From Planctomonas sp. JC2975 (lineage in GTDB: Bacteria; Actinomycetota; Actinomycetes; Actinomycetales; Microbacteriaceae), in assembly GCF_012985205.1 (NCBI RefSeq), contig NZ_JABEKS010000001.1, positions 1,550,001-1,614,000 on the forward strand: 64,000 nt of DNA, read 5' to 3'. Of this stretch, positions 20,236 through 28,814 are shown piece after piece (position 1 is the first letter of the stretch; the number at the start of each line of letters is the position of its first letter). Both the position numbers and the translations under genes were made by a program. The notes beneath the pieces were generated by a model. The model did not search any database. It was not told the origin of the DNA and saw only the letters and a program-made list of their open reading frames with translations.

Positions 20236-20919
20236 TCAGCTCGCCTCGAAGCGGTACCCGAGTCCGCGAACCGTGACGAGCATCTGCGGATCGGACGGGT
20301 TCGGCTCGATGCGCGAACGGATGCGCTTGATGTGCACGTCGAGCGTCTTCGTGTCACCGAAGTAATCGCTTCCCCACACCCGATCGATGAGCTGCCCGCG
20401 GGTGAGCACGCGGCCGGCGTTGCGCAGCAGGAGCTCGAGCAGCTCGAATTCCTTGAGCGGCATGGGCGTCTCCGCGCCGGAGACTGACACAGTGTGACGG
20501 TCCACATCCATGCGAACGGTTCCGGCTTCGAGGATGCCATCCTCGAAGTCCCCGTCATCCGAACGGCGGCGGAGCACGGCACGGATGCGTGCCAGTAGCT
20601 CCCTCGTCGAATACGGCTTGGTGACGTAGTCGTCCGCCCCGAGCTCGAGCCCCACGACGATGTCGACCTCGGAGTCCTTGGCCGTCAGCATGATGATGGG
20701 GACGCTGGATCGCGTGCGGAGCTGCTTGCACACCTCCGTGCCCGGCATGCCGGGAAGCATCAGGTCGAGGAGGACCAGGTCGGCGCCGTCGCGGTCGAAT
20801 TCCGCGAGCGCGCCGAGGCCGTTGTCGGCCACCGCCACCTCGTATCCCTCACGGCGCAGAAGGAACGCGAGCGGCTCGCTCAGCGCTTCCTCGTCTTCCA
20901 CCAAAAGGATGCGGGTCAT
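20236..20919 (-). CDS. regX3: Phosphate response regulator RegX3
   Basis: 227-residue OmpR/PhoB-type regulator. The receiver has an acidic pocket VEDEEA, phospho-acceptor Asp in LLLDLMLPGMPG and Lys in VTKPYSTREL. The C-terminal winged helix contains LKEFELLELLLRN and DVHIKRIRSRIEPNPSDPQMLVTVRGLGYRFE. The start ATG overlaps the senX3 stop (ATGA). With SenX3 it controls phosphate-starvation genes. The nearby phoU, ppk and pst genes are the expected targets. Confidence 0.95.
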   Translation of the reverse strand: MTRILLVEDEEALSEPLAFLLRREGYEVAVADNGLGALAEFDRDGADLVLLDLMLPGMPGTEVCKQLRTRSSVPIIMLTAKDSEVDIVVGLELGADDYVTKPYSTRELLARIRAVLRRRSDDGDFEDGILEAGTVRMDVDRHTVSVSGAETPMPLKEFELLELLLRNAGRVLTRGQLIDRVWGSDYFGDTKTLDVHIKRIRSRIEPNPSDPQMLVTVRGLGYRFEAS

Positions 20920-22109
20920 GTCGTACGTTCTCCTTGCTTGACGGGCGCCTGCTTGGGGAGCCCTGGTTTCAGAGGTTCAGGGGCGATGTGCTCCGCCTCC
21001 GGAAGCCGGATGGTGAAGGTGGATCCGCTGCCCGGCTTCGACCAGACACGGACCTCACCGCCGTGGTTCTGCACGGCGTGCTTGACGATGGAGAGGCCGA
21101 GGCCGGTTCCGCCGGTAGCCCGCGAGCGCGCCTGGTCGACGCGGTAGAACCGCTCGAAGACCCGGTCGAGGTCATCCGCGGGGATTCCGGGACCCTGATC
21201 GGTGACAGTGATCTCCACGATTCCGTCGTGCAGCCGCGTTCCGATACCCACCCTGGTGCGGTCGGGCGAATAGCGGACCGCGTTCGAGATGAGATTGTGC
21301 ACGGCGGTGGTCAGCAGGTTCTCGTCACCGAAGACGATGGCGTGCGAGTGTCTTCCCGTCGCCAGCTCGATGCCGCGGGACTCGGCGAGCACGCGGTTCT
21401 GGTCGACGGCCGATGTGACGACGTGATCGATGGAGACGCGCTCGGCGTGCGGGACGATGTCCGCGGCCTGCAACCGGGAGAGGTCGATGATGTCCTGGGT
21501 CAGCCTGGCAAGACGACCCGCCTCGTTCGTGAGGCGTGATGCGAAGTGCCGCACCTGTTCGGGATCATCCGGCGCACTCTCCAGTGCCTCGGCGAGAACG
21601 CTGATCGCACCGATCGGCGTCTTCAGCTCGTGACTGATGTTCGCCACGAAGTCCCTTCGCACCTGCTCCAGTCGGACGGCCTCCGTGCGGTCATCCGCGA
21701 GCAGCAGGATGTAGCGGGAGCCCAGTCGCGCGACGCGCACGGTCAACAGCACCGTGGCATCCCCCAGCGCGCTGCGCGCCAGTTCGAGGTCTTCCTCGAG
21801 CGGATCGCCGGTGCGACGCACGGCGTCGACCAGCTCGACGAGCCTCGGCTGGCTGAGCGCGGCGTTCCACACCAGGCCGAGTCCGTAGGCGCCTGCGGAT
21901 GCGCGCACGACGTTGTTGCTCGGATCCACAACGATGCCGGCGGTCGGCAGGGCTTCAAGAACCTGATCGACGCCGTCCGGCACGGTCGGACTCACGATCT
22001 CGGTCGCGCGGTGGCTTCTGGACGCCGCCGAATACAGCAGCCACACGAATCCGGCACCGACCACGAGGCCGAGTGCCAGAGACAGCAGCACCAACCAGGT
22101 GGAGTCCAT
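20916..22109 (-). CDS. senX3: Phosphate sensor histidine kinase SenX3
   Basis: 397 residues. There is one N-terminal membrane helix (WLVLLSLALGLVVGAGFVWLLY), a PAS-like segment (about 45-140: VLEALPTAGIVVDPSNNVVRAS), HisKA box FVANISHELKTPIGAISVLAEAL and a HATPase with NLISNAVRYSPD, DQGPGIPADD and GGTGLGLSIVKH. SenX3 has no large external sensor and is thought to read phosphate flux through PhoU and the Pst system. First gene of senX3-regX3, divergent from phoU. Confidence 0.95.
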   Translation of the reverse strand: MDSTWLVLLSLALGLVVGAGFVWLLYSAASRSHRATEIVSPTVPDGVDQVLEALPTAGIVVDPSNNVVRASAGAYGLGLVWNAALSQPRLVELVDAVRRTGDPLEEDLELARSALGDATVLLTVRVARLGSRYILLLADDRTEAVRLEQVRRDFVANISHELKTPIGAISVLAEALESAPDDPEQVRHFASRLTNEAGRLARLTQDIIDLSRLQAADIVPHAERVSIDHVVTSAVDQNRVLAESRGIELATGRHSHAIVFGDENLLTTAVHNLISNAVRYSPDRTRVGIGTRLHDGIVEITVTDQGPGIPADDLDRVFERFYRVDQARSRATGGTGLGLSIVKHAVQNHGGEVRVWSKPGSGSTFTIRLPEAEHIAPEPLKPGLPKQAPVKQGERTT

Positions 22110-22210
22110 ACCGTCAGGCTAGCGGCGCGCTCCCTGTGCCCAGCCCCGAAGTTGCCTCCGGTGGGCTTCGCTTCGCGGAATGTTCGGACCTCGGACACCG
22201 CCCGTTAACC

Positions 22211-22229
22211 TGTCATGGGGACCATGACA
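22211..22229. promoter_or_regulatory. 19-bp palindrome in the senX3-phoU intergenic region
   Basis: Perfect inverted repeat TGTCATGG-GGA-CCATGACA, 53 bp upstream of the phoU ATG. A GTTAACC half-site resembling a PHO-box unit (22204-22210) abuts it. It may be an operator or a hairpin in the phoU leader. The protein that binds it is not identifiable. Confidence 0.55.
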
Positions 22230-22282
22230 CAAGGGATCGGACAGCCCGATCCTTCTGCGCGCCATGAGAAGGACAGCCGAGT

Positions 22283-22936
22283 ATGCGTGACGTATTCCAG
22301 CACGAGATGCGGGAGGTGCAAGACCGCCTCGTGGAGATCGCCGAGCTCGTCGTGGTCTCCATCCGCAACGCCACGGAGGCGTTCAACGAGGGCGATGTTT
22401 CGCTCGCGGAGACGGTCATCCAGAACGACCAGAAGATCGACGCCCTCACGGTGGTGCTGGACGAGCTGTCCATCCAGATCCTCGCCAGGCAGAATCCCGT
22501 CGCCAGGGACCTGCGCATCGTGGTGAGCGCGCTGCGCATCAGTGCATCGCTGGAACGGATGGGAGACATCGCGGAGCACATCGCGCAGTTGGCCCGCTAC
22601 CGCTTCCCCGACAAGGTGGTTCCGAAGAGCCTCCGCGGCACATTCCAGGAGATGGGACGCCTCGACGTGCTCATCGCCGAGCGCCTCGTCGAGTTGCTGC
22701 GCACGCAGGATCCGCGCATCGCCGATGAGATCCGCGACCAGGACGACGACATCGACGAGCTGCACGTGAGCGTCTTCGACAAGGTGCTGGGCGAGACGTG
22801 GAAGGGCGAGGCCGTCGACACGGTGGATGCGACCCTCGCGTCGCGCTACCACGAGCGGTTCGCGGACCACGCCGTTTCCATCGCGAAGAAGGTCCAGTAC
22901 CTCGTGACCGGGGATTGGGTGCCGGAGGCCTCCTGA
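22283..22936 (+). CDS. phoU: Phosphate signalling protein PhoU
   Basis: 217 residues, all-helical, with two PhoU repeats of about 100 residues. It begins MRDVFQHEMREVQDRLVEIAELV; metal-cluster motifs are in ISASLERMGDIAEHIA and YHERFADHAVSIAKKV. It links PstB to the SenX3 kinase and restrains the phosphate-starvation response when phosphate is plentiful. Divergent from senX3, with GAGAAGGACAG ahead of the ATG. Confidence 0.96.
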   Translation: MRDVFQHEMREVQDRLVEIAELVVVSIRNATEAFNEGDVSLAETVIQNDQKIDALTVVLDELSIQILARQNPVARDLRIVVSALRISASLERMGDIAEHIAQLARYRFPDKVVPKSLRGTFQEMGRLDVLIAERLVELLRTQDPRIADEIRDQDDDIDELHVSVFDKVLGETWKGEAVDTVDATLASRYHERFADHAVSIAKKVQYLVTGDWVPEAS

Positions 22937-23061
22937 GCAAACGCACGGCGCGGCCGGGTGTCGGCCGTGTCTGTGTTGTGCGCGACGTCAACCGAGTCGT
23001 CGCGCACAACAGGGCTGGCGGACAATGGTCGGTATCCCGCCCCGGTCTGGAAGGATCCGCT

Positions 23062-24246
23062 GTGCCCGACTACGACGTCACAACCCCGCTCGACACGGAC
23101 TACTACGAGGTCTTCGCCGATGTCCCGGCGGAGGATCGAGCGTTCTGGGACCGGGCACGGCAGTTCTCGATCGAGACGCAGGACGAGCTCACCGACGCGT
23201 GGGACAAGGCGGAGTATCCGCTCCACGTCGTGCGCCGGCTCGGTGAACTCGACCTCCTGACCGACGGTGTAGTCGGCGACGGCCTCTCCCCGATGTCGCC
23301 GCTCGCAGCGGGCCTCGTGAACATGGAGGTCTCGCGCGGCGACGGCTCGATGGGCACCGTCATCGCCGTACAGGGCGGTCTCGCGCTGCGCAGCATCGCG
23401 CTGCACGGCAGCGATGAGCAGAAGGCGAAGTGGCTCGTGCCGCTGGCGAAGGCGGAGGTCTACGGTGCCTTCGCACTCACCGAGCCCGATCACGGCTCCG
23501 ACTCGACGTCTCTGGAGACCAGGGCTCACCGTACCGACGACGGCTGGGTCATCAACGGCGAGAAGAAGTGGATAGGCAACGGATCCGTCGGCGGAGTCAC
23601 GGTGGTCTGGGCGCGTGACGACGACGGCGACGTGCGCGGCTTCCTGGTCGAGCAGGACACTCCCGGATACCGAGCCGAGACGATCACGGGGAAGGGATCC
23701 CTCCGCGCCATCTACCAGGCCCGCATCACGCTCGATGACGTGCACGTGCCTGCCGACGCCCTGCTGCCGGGTGCGCGGACCTTCCGGGACACGTCGACCG
23801 TGCTTCTCGCAACGCGCGCGGCGGTGGCGTGGTCAGCACTCGGACACGCGACAGCGGTGTTCGAGGCGGCACTGAGCTACTCGAAGCAGCGCATCCAGTT
23901 CGGCAAGCCGCTCGCGTCGTTCCAGATCGTGCAGGAACGCCTGACGGAGATGCTGTCGCAGCTCACGTCGATGCAGCTCTACTGCCGCCGCGTCGCCGAC
24001 CTGGATGCCGCCGGCACGCTCACCCCGACGCAGGCCTCCCTGACGAAGTACCACTGCACCCGCACCGCGCGGCAGATCGCGGCGAACGCACGCGATCTGC
24101 TGGGCGGCAACGGCATCCTGGTGGAGAACCGGGTGATCACGCACATGGCCGACATCGAGGCGATCCACACGTACGAGGGCACGGAGAGCATCCAGGCCCT
24201 GCTCATCGGCCGCAGCCTCACGGGTGTGAGCGCGCTCGCCCGCTGA
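23062..24246 (+). CDS. Acyl-CoA dehydrogenase family protein
   Basis: 394-residue FAD enzyme. N-terminal helical domain: RARQFSIETQDELTDAWDKAEYPLHVV. FAD/substrate-loop signature: YGAFALTEPDHGSDSTSLETRA. C-terminal helical domain: QRIQFGKPLASFQIVQERL and the end motif DIEAIHTYEGTESIQALLIGRSLTG, where the Glu of YEGTE is the usual catalytic base of glutaryl-CoA/short-chain dehydrogenases. The GTG at 23062 follows GGAAGGATCCGCT. It most resembles the glutaryl-CoA dehydrogenase branch, but the substrate is not proven. Monocistronic. Confidence 0.92.
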   Translation: MPDYDVTTPLDTDYYEVFADVPAEDRAFWDRARQFSIETQDELTDAWDKAEYPLHVVRRLGELDLLTDGVVGDGLSPMSPLAAGLVNMEVSRGDGSMGTVIAVQGGLALRSIALHGSDEQKAKWLVPLAKAEVYGAFALTEPDHGSDSTSLETRAHRTDDGWVINGEKKWIGNGSVGGVTVVWARDDDGDVRGFLVEQDTPGYRAETITGKGSLRAIYQARITLDDVHVPADALLPGARTFRDTSTVLLATRAAVAWSALGHATAVFEAALSYSKQRIQFGKPLASFQIVQERLTEMLSQLTSMQLYCRRVADLDAAGTLTPTQASLTKYHCTRTARQIAANARDLLGGNGILVENRVITHMADIEAIHTYEGTESIQALLIGRSLTGVSALAR

Positions 24247-24278
24247 CCGGAAGGGTGCCGGCGCCCTACGCCGACCGC

Positions 24279-24470
24279 GCACTCTCGAGCGGAGAAACGG
24301 GCACTCTCGAGCGGAGAAGCGCTCACTCTCGAGCGGCGAAACAGGCACTCTCAAGCGGCGAAACGGGCACCCGCGAGCGGCGAAACGGGCACCCGCGAGC
24401 GGAGAAACGGGCACCCTCGGGAGGCGAAACGGGGACTCTCGAGCGGAGAAACGGGCACCCTCGGGGTAGG
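24279..24470. repeat. 22-bp tandem repeat, eight full copies plus a partial
   Basis: Units of exactly 22 bp start at 24279, 24301, 24323, 24345, 24367, 24389, 24411 and 24433, with a decayed ninth from 24455. The consensus is GCACTCTCGAGCGGAGAAACGG. The first ten bases vary most (CCCGCGAG, CCCTCGGG), while GCGG(A/C)GAAACGG is nearly fixed. It lies between the convergent acyl-CoA dehydrogenase and gpmA genes, 32 bp after the former. The unit is close to two helical turns. No coding role is credible. Confidence 0.95.
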
Positions 24471-24473
24471 GGG

Positions 24474-24495
24474 GCTGGCACCTTGGGGTGCCAGC
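24474..24495 (-). terminator. Terminator hairpin after gpmA
   Basis: GCTGGCACC-TTGG-GGTGCCAGC, a 9-bp perfect stem 5 bp beyond the gpmA stop. It has no strong T tract on the minus strand. Confidence 0.6.
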
Positions 24496-24500
24496 TGGCG

Positions 24501-25253
24501 CTACTTGGCGCCCTGGGCTGCCACGGCGGCGGCGCCGGCGGCGGCAGCCTCCGGGTCCAAGTACTCACCGGGGCCGAGGGGCTTGAAGTCCTCGTCGAGG
24601 CGGTAGACCAGCGGGATGCCAGTGGGGATGTTCAGCTCGGCGATGTCGTCGTCGCTGATGCCGTCCAGGTGCTTGACCAGGGCGCGCAGCGAGTTACCGT
24701 GCGCTGTGACCAGCACGGTCTTGCCTGCCTGCAGGTCCGGGATTATGTCGGAGTACCAGTAGGGCAGCATCCGCTCGATGACGTCCTCGAGGCACTCCGT
24801 TCTGGGCAGCTCGTCGTCGCCGAGGTCGGCATAGCGAGGGTCGCCGACCTGCGAGTACTCGGCGTCGTCGGCGAGAACGGGCGGCGGCACGTCGAACGAA
24901 CGACGCCACAGCATGAACTGCTCGTCGCCGTACTTCTCCTTGGTCTCCGCCTTGTCCAGTCCCTGCAGCGCACCGTAGTGACGCTCGTTGAGACGCCAGC
25001 TGCGGCGCACCGGGATCCACAGGCGGTCGGAGGTCTCCAGCGCGAGGTTCGCCGTCTGGATCGCCCGCGACAGCACGGAGGTGTGCAGCACCTCGGGCAG
25101 CAGGCCGCTGGATGCCAGCAGCTCACCGGCGCGCGCTGCCTCCGCGCGTCCCTTCTCGGACAGCCGCACATCGACCCATCCCGTGAAGAGATTCTTCTGG
25201 TTCCACTCGCTTTCGCCGTGGCGCAGCAGGATCAAGGTGTAGGGAGAGGGCAT
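24501..25253 (-). CDS. gpmA: 2,3-bisphosphoglycerate-dependent phosphoglycerate mutase
   Basis: 250-residue glycolytic enzyme interconverting 3- and 2-phosphoglycerate. The phospho-His motif is [20 protein letters not shown], the catalytic Glu motif [18 protein letters not shown] and the second His [15 protein letters not shown]. The C-terminus is Ala-rich ([15 protein letters not shown]). In mycobacteria gpm1 sits directly before senX3-regX3; here it is a few genes away in the same neighbourhood. Confidence 0.97.
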   Translation of the reverse strand: MPSPYTLILLRHGESEWNQKNLFTGWVDVRLSEKGRAEAARAGELLASSGLLPEVLHTSVLSRAIQTANLALETSDRLWIPVRRSWRLNERHYGALQGLDKAETKEKYGDEQFMLWRRSFDVPPPVLADDAEYSQVGDPRYADLGDDELPRTECLEDVIERMLPYWYSDIIPDLQAGKTVLVTAHGNSLRALVKHLDGISDDDIAELNIPTGIPLVYRLDEDFKPLGPGEYLDPEAAAAGAAAVAAQGAK

Positions 25254-25350
25254 GCCACCAGTTTATCGGCGCTCCAGGATGCTCACGACGACGGCGGCGA
25301 CGGCGACACGGGCGCGCACCGGTACGACGAGCCGCCGGGATACTTGAAGC

Positions 25351-26193
25351 ATGGCAGGCGGCACGGGCGAGAGGCGACGAGGCCGCCCGGTCGGCACGAT
25401 CACCCGCGGAACCACGAACACGAACCGCCTGCGCCGCGTGGATCGCTGGATCGCGGCGCAACCCGCGCTGCGGAGGGCACCCGATCCGCTCGTCGTCGAC
25501 CTCGGCTACGGGGCCAGCGGCGTGACGGTGTTTGAGCTGGAGCGCAGGCTGCGTCGCGTTCGGGACGACGTGCGGGTGCTGGGGCTGGAGATCGATCCGG
25601 AGCGGGTGGAACGGGCATCCGTTCAGCTTCAGGAGCTGCGCGCAGGACGGACACCGTTCCGTGCCGACGCGCACGTGTCGTTCGGCCGCGGCGGATTCGA
25701 GGTGCCGACGCAGCACGGCACACCGGCAGCGATCATCCGCGCGTTCAACGTGCTGCGCCAGTACGACGAGTCGGAGGTGGCTGACGCCTGGACACTGCTC
25801 CGCTCGCGCCTGCGGCCGGGAGGACTGCTCGTGGAGGGGACGTGCGACGAGCTCGGCCGCGTTGCGAGCTGGGTCGGTCTGAACGAGAACGAGCCGGTGT
25901 CGTTCACGGTGTCGGTGCGCCTGTCGGGGCTGGAGCATCCGTCAGTCGTCGCGGAGCGGCTGCCGAAAGCGCTCATCCATCGCAACGTTCCCGGTGAGCC
26001 CGTGCACGCGTACCTCGCGGCGCTCGACGCCGCCTGGATGCACTCCGCGCCGCTGTCGACCTACGGGCCGGTGCAGCGTTGGCTGGCCACCATCGAGCGG
26101 ATGCTCGCCGACGGCTGGCCCGTCACCGGCGGCCGAACGAGATGGCGACTCGGCGAGGTCAGTGTGCCGTGGACTCGCGTGGCGCCCGTGTGA
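25351..26193 (+). CDS. Class I SAM-dependent methyltransferase-like protein
   Basis: 280 residues. Rossmann motif I is degenerate: PLVVDLGYGASGVTVFELE, with the acidic end of strand 2 in VRVLGLEIDPERVERA. Post-motif SRLRPGGLLVEGTCDELGR is clear. The N-terminus is basic (RRRGRPVGTITRGTTNTNRLRR). The substrate is unknown. The last 35 bp overlap the 3' end of the ygfZ gene on the opposite strand. Confidence 0.82.
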   Translation: MAGGTGERRRGRPVGTITRGTTNTNRLRRVDRWIAAQPALRRAPDPLVVDLGYGASGVTVFELERRLRRVRDDVRVLGLEIDPERVERASVQLQELRAGRTPFRADAHVSFGRGGFEVPTQHGTPAAIIRAFNVLRQYDESEVADAWTLLRSRLRPGGLLVEGTCDELGRVASWVGLNENEPVSFTVSVRLSGLEHPSVVAERLPKALIHRNVPGEPVHAYLAALDAAWMHSAPLSTYGPVQRWLATIERMLADGWPVTGGRTRWRLGEVSVPWTRVAPV

Positions 26194-27394
26194 CGGCACC
26201 CAGCCGCGGGATGCGCGGCACATCGGCTTCGGCGCCGGCGTCCGTGGGAACGATGGTCTCCTGGGCGGCCGCGACGAGTTCGTCGCCCACCCGGACCACG
26301 AGGTCGGCCGACGGATCCGTCGAGCGCTTCACCACGGCGAGCGCGATCGGCCCCAGTTCGTGATGGATGCCCGACGACGTCACGCGACCCACGACGTTCT
26401 CCCCCGCGAGCACCTCCGCCCCGGCAGGCACCTGCACGCCCTGGGACCCGTCGAGGTGCAGGAACACCATCCTGCGTGGGGGATGGCCCAGGTTGTGCAC
26501 CTTGGCGATCGTCTCCTGTCCGCGGTAGCAGCCCTTGTTGAGGTGGACTGCGGTGCGCAGCCAGTCGAGCTCGTGCGGAATGGTGCGCTCGTCCACCTCG
26601 GCGGCCAGGCGGGGCCGCCAGGCGGCGATCCGCAGCGCCTCCGCGGCGAGCACACCTGCGGCCGTCAACTCGCCGGCTGCCACTGCCTCGGCGAGCGCGC
26701 CGAGCGCGTCCCGGGGGACGAGCGTTTCCACCCAGCGATATGCGGCACCGGGATGCTGATGCTCCGGTCGTGCGTACTGGTGGCCGCCGGCGACCACCTC
26801 CGGCCACGGATCGTGCCACACGAGCGCGACGCCGTTCGACGCCGCCGCTGCGCCGGCCACGGCTGGCGGGAGTCCTGCGAGACCGTCGGATCCTGCGGCC
26901 TGTCCGTCTGCTGTCACCAGTTCGGATCCGGCAGCGAGCAGCGAGCCGATCGTGGCGAACTCTGCTGTGCGATCGGTGGGCTCGACGCGCAGCATGAACC
27001 GCATCTTGAGCAGGAAGTCGAGCACGGCATCCGTGTCGTCGCGTTCCACGAGGAGCCAGGTGGTCTCGCCGTCGTCGATCACACGGAGCGCGTGCTCGAC
27101 GTGCCCTGACGGGTCGAGCAGGAGTGCCTCCGCTGAGCATCCCGGCGCCAGTGCGCGGAGCGACTGGCTCGACATCGAGTCGAGCCACGACAAGCGGTCG
27201 CCGCCGGAGATGGAGACGACGCCGCGGGTCGACAGGTCGACGACCGCCCCTCCGGCTTCGAGGGCGCGTTGCTCGGCGAGAGGGCTGCCGTAGTGGGTCG
27301 GCACTCGGCGATCGACCCCGTCGTCGGCCGATGCGACAGCACCGGGGAGATCGAGGAAGGGGGAACGTGGCAGCTCGGACGGCACGATCCTCAC
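26159..27394 (-). CDS. ygfZ: Folate-binding protein YgfZ (GcvT-like)
   Basis: 411 residues in the GcvT fold, with the YgfZ signature LNKGCYRGQETIAKVHNLG (K-G-C-Y-x-G-Q-E). YgfZ binds folate and supports assembly or repair of certain iron-sulfur enzymes. N-terminal folate domain: GGAVVDLSTRGVVSISGGDRLSWLDSM. The GTG at 27394 overlaps the stop of the nitrobindin gene (GTGA). Both sit beside glnR-mshD, as their mycobacterial counterparts do. Confidence 0.93.
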   Translation of the reverse strand: MRIVPSELPRSPFLDLPGAVASADDGVDRRVPTHYGSPLAEQRALEAGGAVVDLSTRGVVSISGGDRLSWLDSMSSQSLRALAPGCSAEALLLDPSGHVEHALRVIDDGETTWLLVERDDTDAVLDFLLKMRFMLRVEPTDRTAEFATIGSLLAAGSELVTADGQAAGSDGLAGLPPAVAGAAAASNGVALVWHDPWPEVVAGGHQYARPEHQHPGAAYRWVETLVPRDALGALAEAVAAGELTAAGVLAAEALRIAAWRPRLAAEVDERTIPHELDWLRTAVHLNKGCYRGQETIAKVHNLGHPPRRMVFLHLDGSQGVQVPAGAEVLAGENVVGRVTSSGIHHELGPIALAVVKRSTDPSADLVVRVGDELVAAAQETIVPTDAGAEADVPRIPRLGAVTRAPRESTAH

Positions 27395-28080
27395 TCCTCG
27401 TCCTCGCCGTGATCCACGGCGGATGTCTGCTGCTCGTCGGATGCCTGCTGGACCATGGGGTGTCCGTCGTCGGACCCGCCTGCCAGGTCGGTGCGGGCGA
27501 GGCGGGCGGAGGCGTGGGTGCGCAGATCCTGGCCGAGGGCCGCGATATCCCACGCCCACAGCAGGTGCGACTCCACAAGGCCGTACAACCGGGTGGCCGC
27601 CGCGTAGTCCTTGGCGCCGGAGGTGCGGAGAACGGCATCCGTCGTCAGGTCGATGCGAGGGCCTTTCACCTGGCCCAGGTAGAGCTCCGAGATGCCGTCC
27701 GGATGCAGGATCTGCACCTCGATGTCGAATCCACCCGTCGAGGTGCGCAGCGACTCGACCGACTGCGCCGTGCTGAATGGCCGCACGTCGGATCCGGGCA
27801 GAAGACCGGGGCCGGCGTCCTCCGGCAGGAGCGTGCGGCTGAGCCGCCAGTACCCGAGCTCGGTGCTGAGGGGCGTCTGCTCCTCGTCGAGCAGCCAGGT
27901 GTACGAGTTGTATGCCAGAGCGGGAAGTCCGTCGTGCGTGAAGCTGACCCGCTGGCCGAACTCCCGCTCGACGTGCTCATCGCCGACCTTGTAGTCGAGC
28001 ACGCCCGTGCCCTCCCAGACTCCGAGAAGCCACGAGAGAGGAACGAGCTCCGCGGGGAGCCCTTCTGGGATGGAGATCAG
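27391..28080 (-). CDS. Nitrobindin/FABP-like heme-binding domain protein (DUF1794)
   Basis: About 229 residues. A ten-strand lipocalin-like barrel starts PLSWLLGVWEGTGVLDYKV and includes FTHDGLPALAYNSYTW, while the C-terminal HASARLARTDL region carries His residues of the kind that bind heme in nitrobindins. The start is unusual: the conserved N-terminus (ISIPEGLPAELVPLSWLLGVWEG) has no in-frame ATG, GTG or TTG ahead, and the only candidate is CTG at 28080, overlapping the stop of the small upstream gene as CTGA. Automated calls would begin at the GTG at 28002 and lose the first strand. A charged tail (about residues 195-229) follows the domain. Confidence 0.82.
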   Translation of the reverse strand: MISIPEGLPAELVPLSWLLGVWEGTGVLDYKVGDEHVEREFGQRVSFTHDGLPALAYNSYTWLLDEEQTPLSTELGYWRLSRTLLPEDAGPGLLPGSDVRPFSTAQSVESLRTSTGGFDIEVQILHPDGISELYLGQVKGPRIDLTTDAVLRTSGAKDYAAATRLYGLVESHLLWAWDIAALGQDLRTHASARLARTDLAGGSDDGHPMVQQASDEQQTSAVDHGEDEE

Positions 28081-28187
28081 CGCTGGCCCCTGAACAGGTT
28101 GTAGACGACGAGGACGGAGACGCCGGCAATCGCGAGGACGGCCAGCGAGAGCAGGCCGACGAACACGAGTTCGAGGGTGACGAGCAT
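28077..28187 (-). CDS. 36-residue single-helix membrane protein
   Basis: ATG 28187 to TGA 28077. The product starts MLVTLELVFVGLLSLAVL, continues as one hydrophobic helix and ends YNLFRGQR. Its stop overlaps the CTG start of the nitrobindin gene, which supports a real coupled microgene. The ribosome-binding site is weak. Function unknown. Confidence 0.65.
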   Translation of the reverse strand: MLVTLELVFVGLLSLAVLAIAGVSVLVVYNLFRGQR

Positions 28188-28312
28188 GGCACCCAGTCTA
28201 TCGGCGTGCGCGCTGGAGCTAGGAGCTGTGGCCCGTTTCAGGCCTCCCCCGCGACGCCGGACGTGCCGGCAGTCGGGACTCGGACGCACCTCGCTAACGC
28301 AACACGCTCCAC

Positions 28313-28337
28313 GTTGCGGCGGCGTGTACGCCGCAAC
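28313..28337 (-). terminator. Hairpin downstream of the 28.4-kb membrane protein gene
   Basis: GTTGCGGCG / CGCCGCAAC, a 9-bp perfect stem with a 7-base loop, 56 bp after the stop of the minus-strand gene. No T tract follows, so it is a weak terminator call. The rest of 28188-28392 shows nothing I can support. Confidence 0.45.
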
Positions 28338-28392
28338 AGACCCAGCCATCCACGCGAGTCGACCGCGGCGCGCCGGGCGGGGACCGGCGCAC

Positions 28393-28674
28393 TCAGAGGT
28401 GCAGCAGAGCCAGCACGCCCGTCGCGAGCGCAAGGAGAACGAAGGATCCCACGATGCTCGCACCCATGCGCATGACGAATCCGCGCTTGTCCTGCGTGCC
28501 CAGTTGCACGGCCATCGTGACGAGGATGCTGCCCGCCATGACCACGCCGAGCCATCCGAGGTACTCGTGCGCCGACGCGAAAACACCGACCAGCACGGCG
28601 GCGATCGCCGTGGCCGCCCACACCGGAACGATGGACGTCCACCTCATGGGCGGAGCGGGGCTTTCGAGGGTCAC
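28393..28674 (-). CDS. Hypothetical three-helix membrane protein
   Basis: 93 residues from the GTG at 28674, which has GGGGGAGA upstream; a start 14 codons earlier is less likely. Three hydrophobic segments: PVWAATAIAAVLVGVFA, YLGWLGVVMAGSILVTMAVQL and ASIVGSFVLLALATGVLALLHL. No family recognised. The position between the nitrobindin operon and glnR gives no clear hint. Confidence 0.7.
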   Translation of the reverse strand: MTLESPAPPMRWTSIVPVWAATAIAAVLVGVFASAHEYLGWLGVVMAGSILVTMAVQLGTQDKRGFVMRMGASIVGSFVLLALATGVLALLHL

Positions 28675-28814
28675 CAGGTCATTCTCCCCCGCAGCCCCGC
28701 GTCGGGCCAATGGCACACGGTCGGGATGGACCTGCGCGGGGTGCGGCCACGAGGCGATCAGCGCGGAATCCGCTCCGATAGGATCGGGATACTTCGGAGG
28801 CGGCGGGAGGTCGC

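Noticed and set aside
23833-24414. Minus-strand ORF across the 22-bp repeat
   Set aside because: Half repeat translation, half antisense to the acyl-CoA dehydrogenase gene.
24279-24470. CRISPR array
   Set aside because: Units are contiguous 22-bp tandem repeats without unique spacers.
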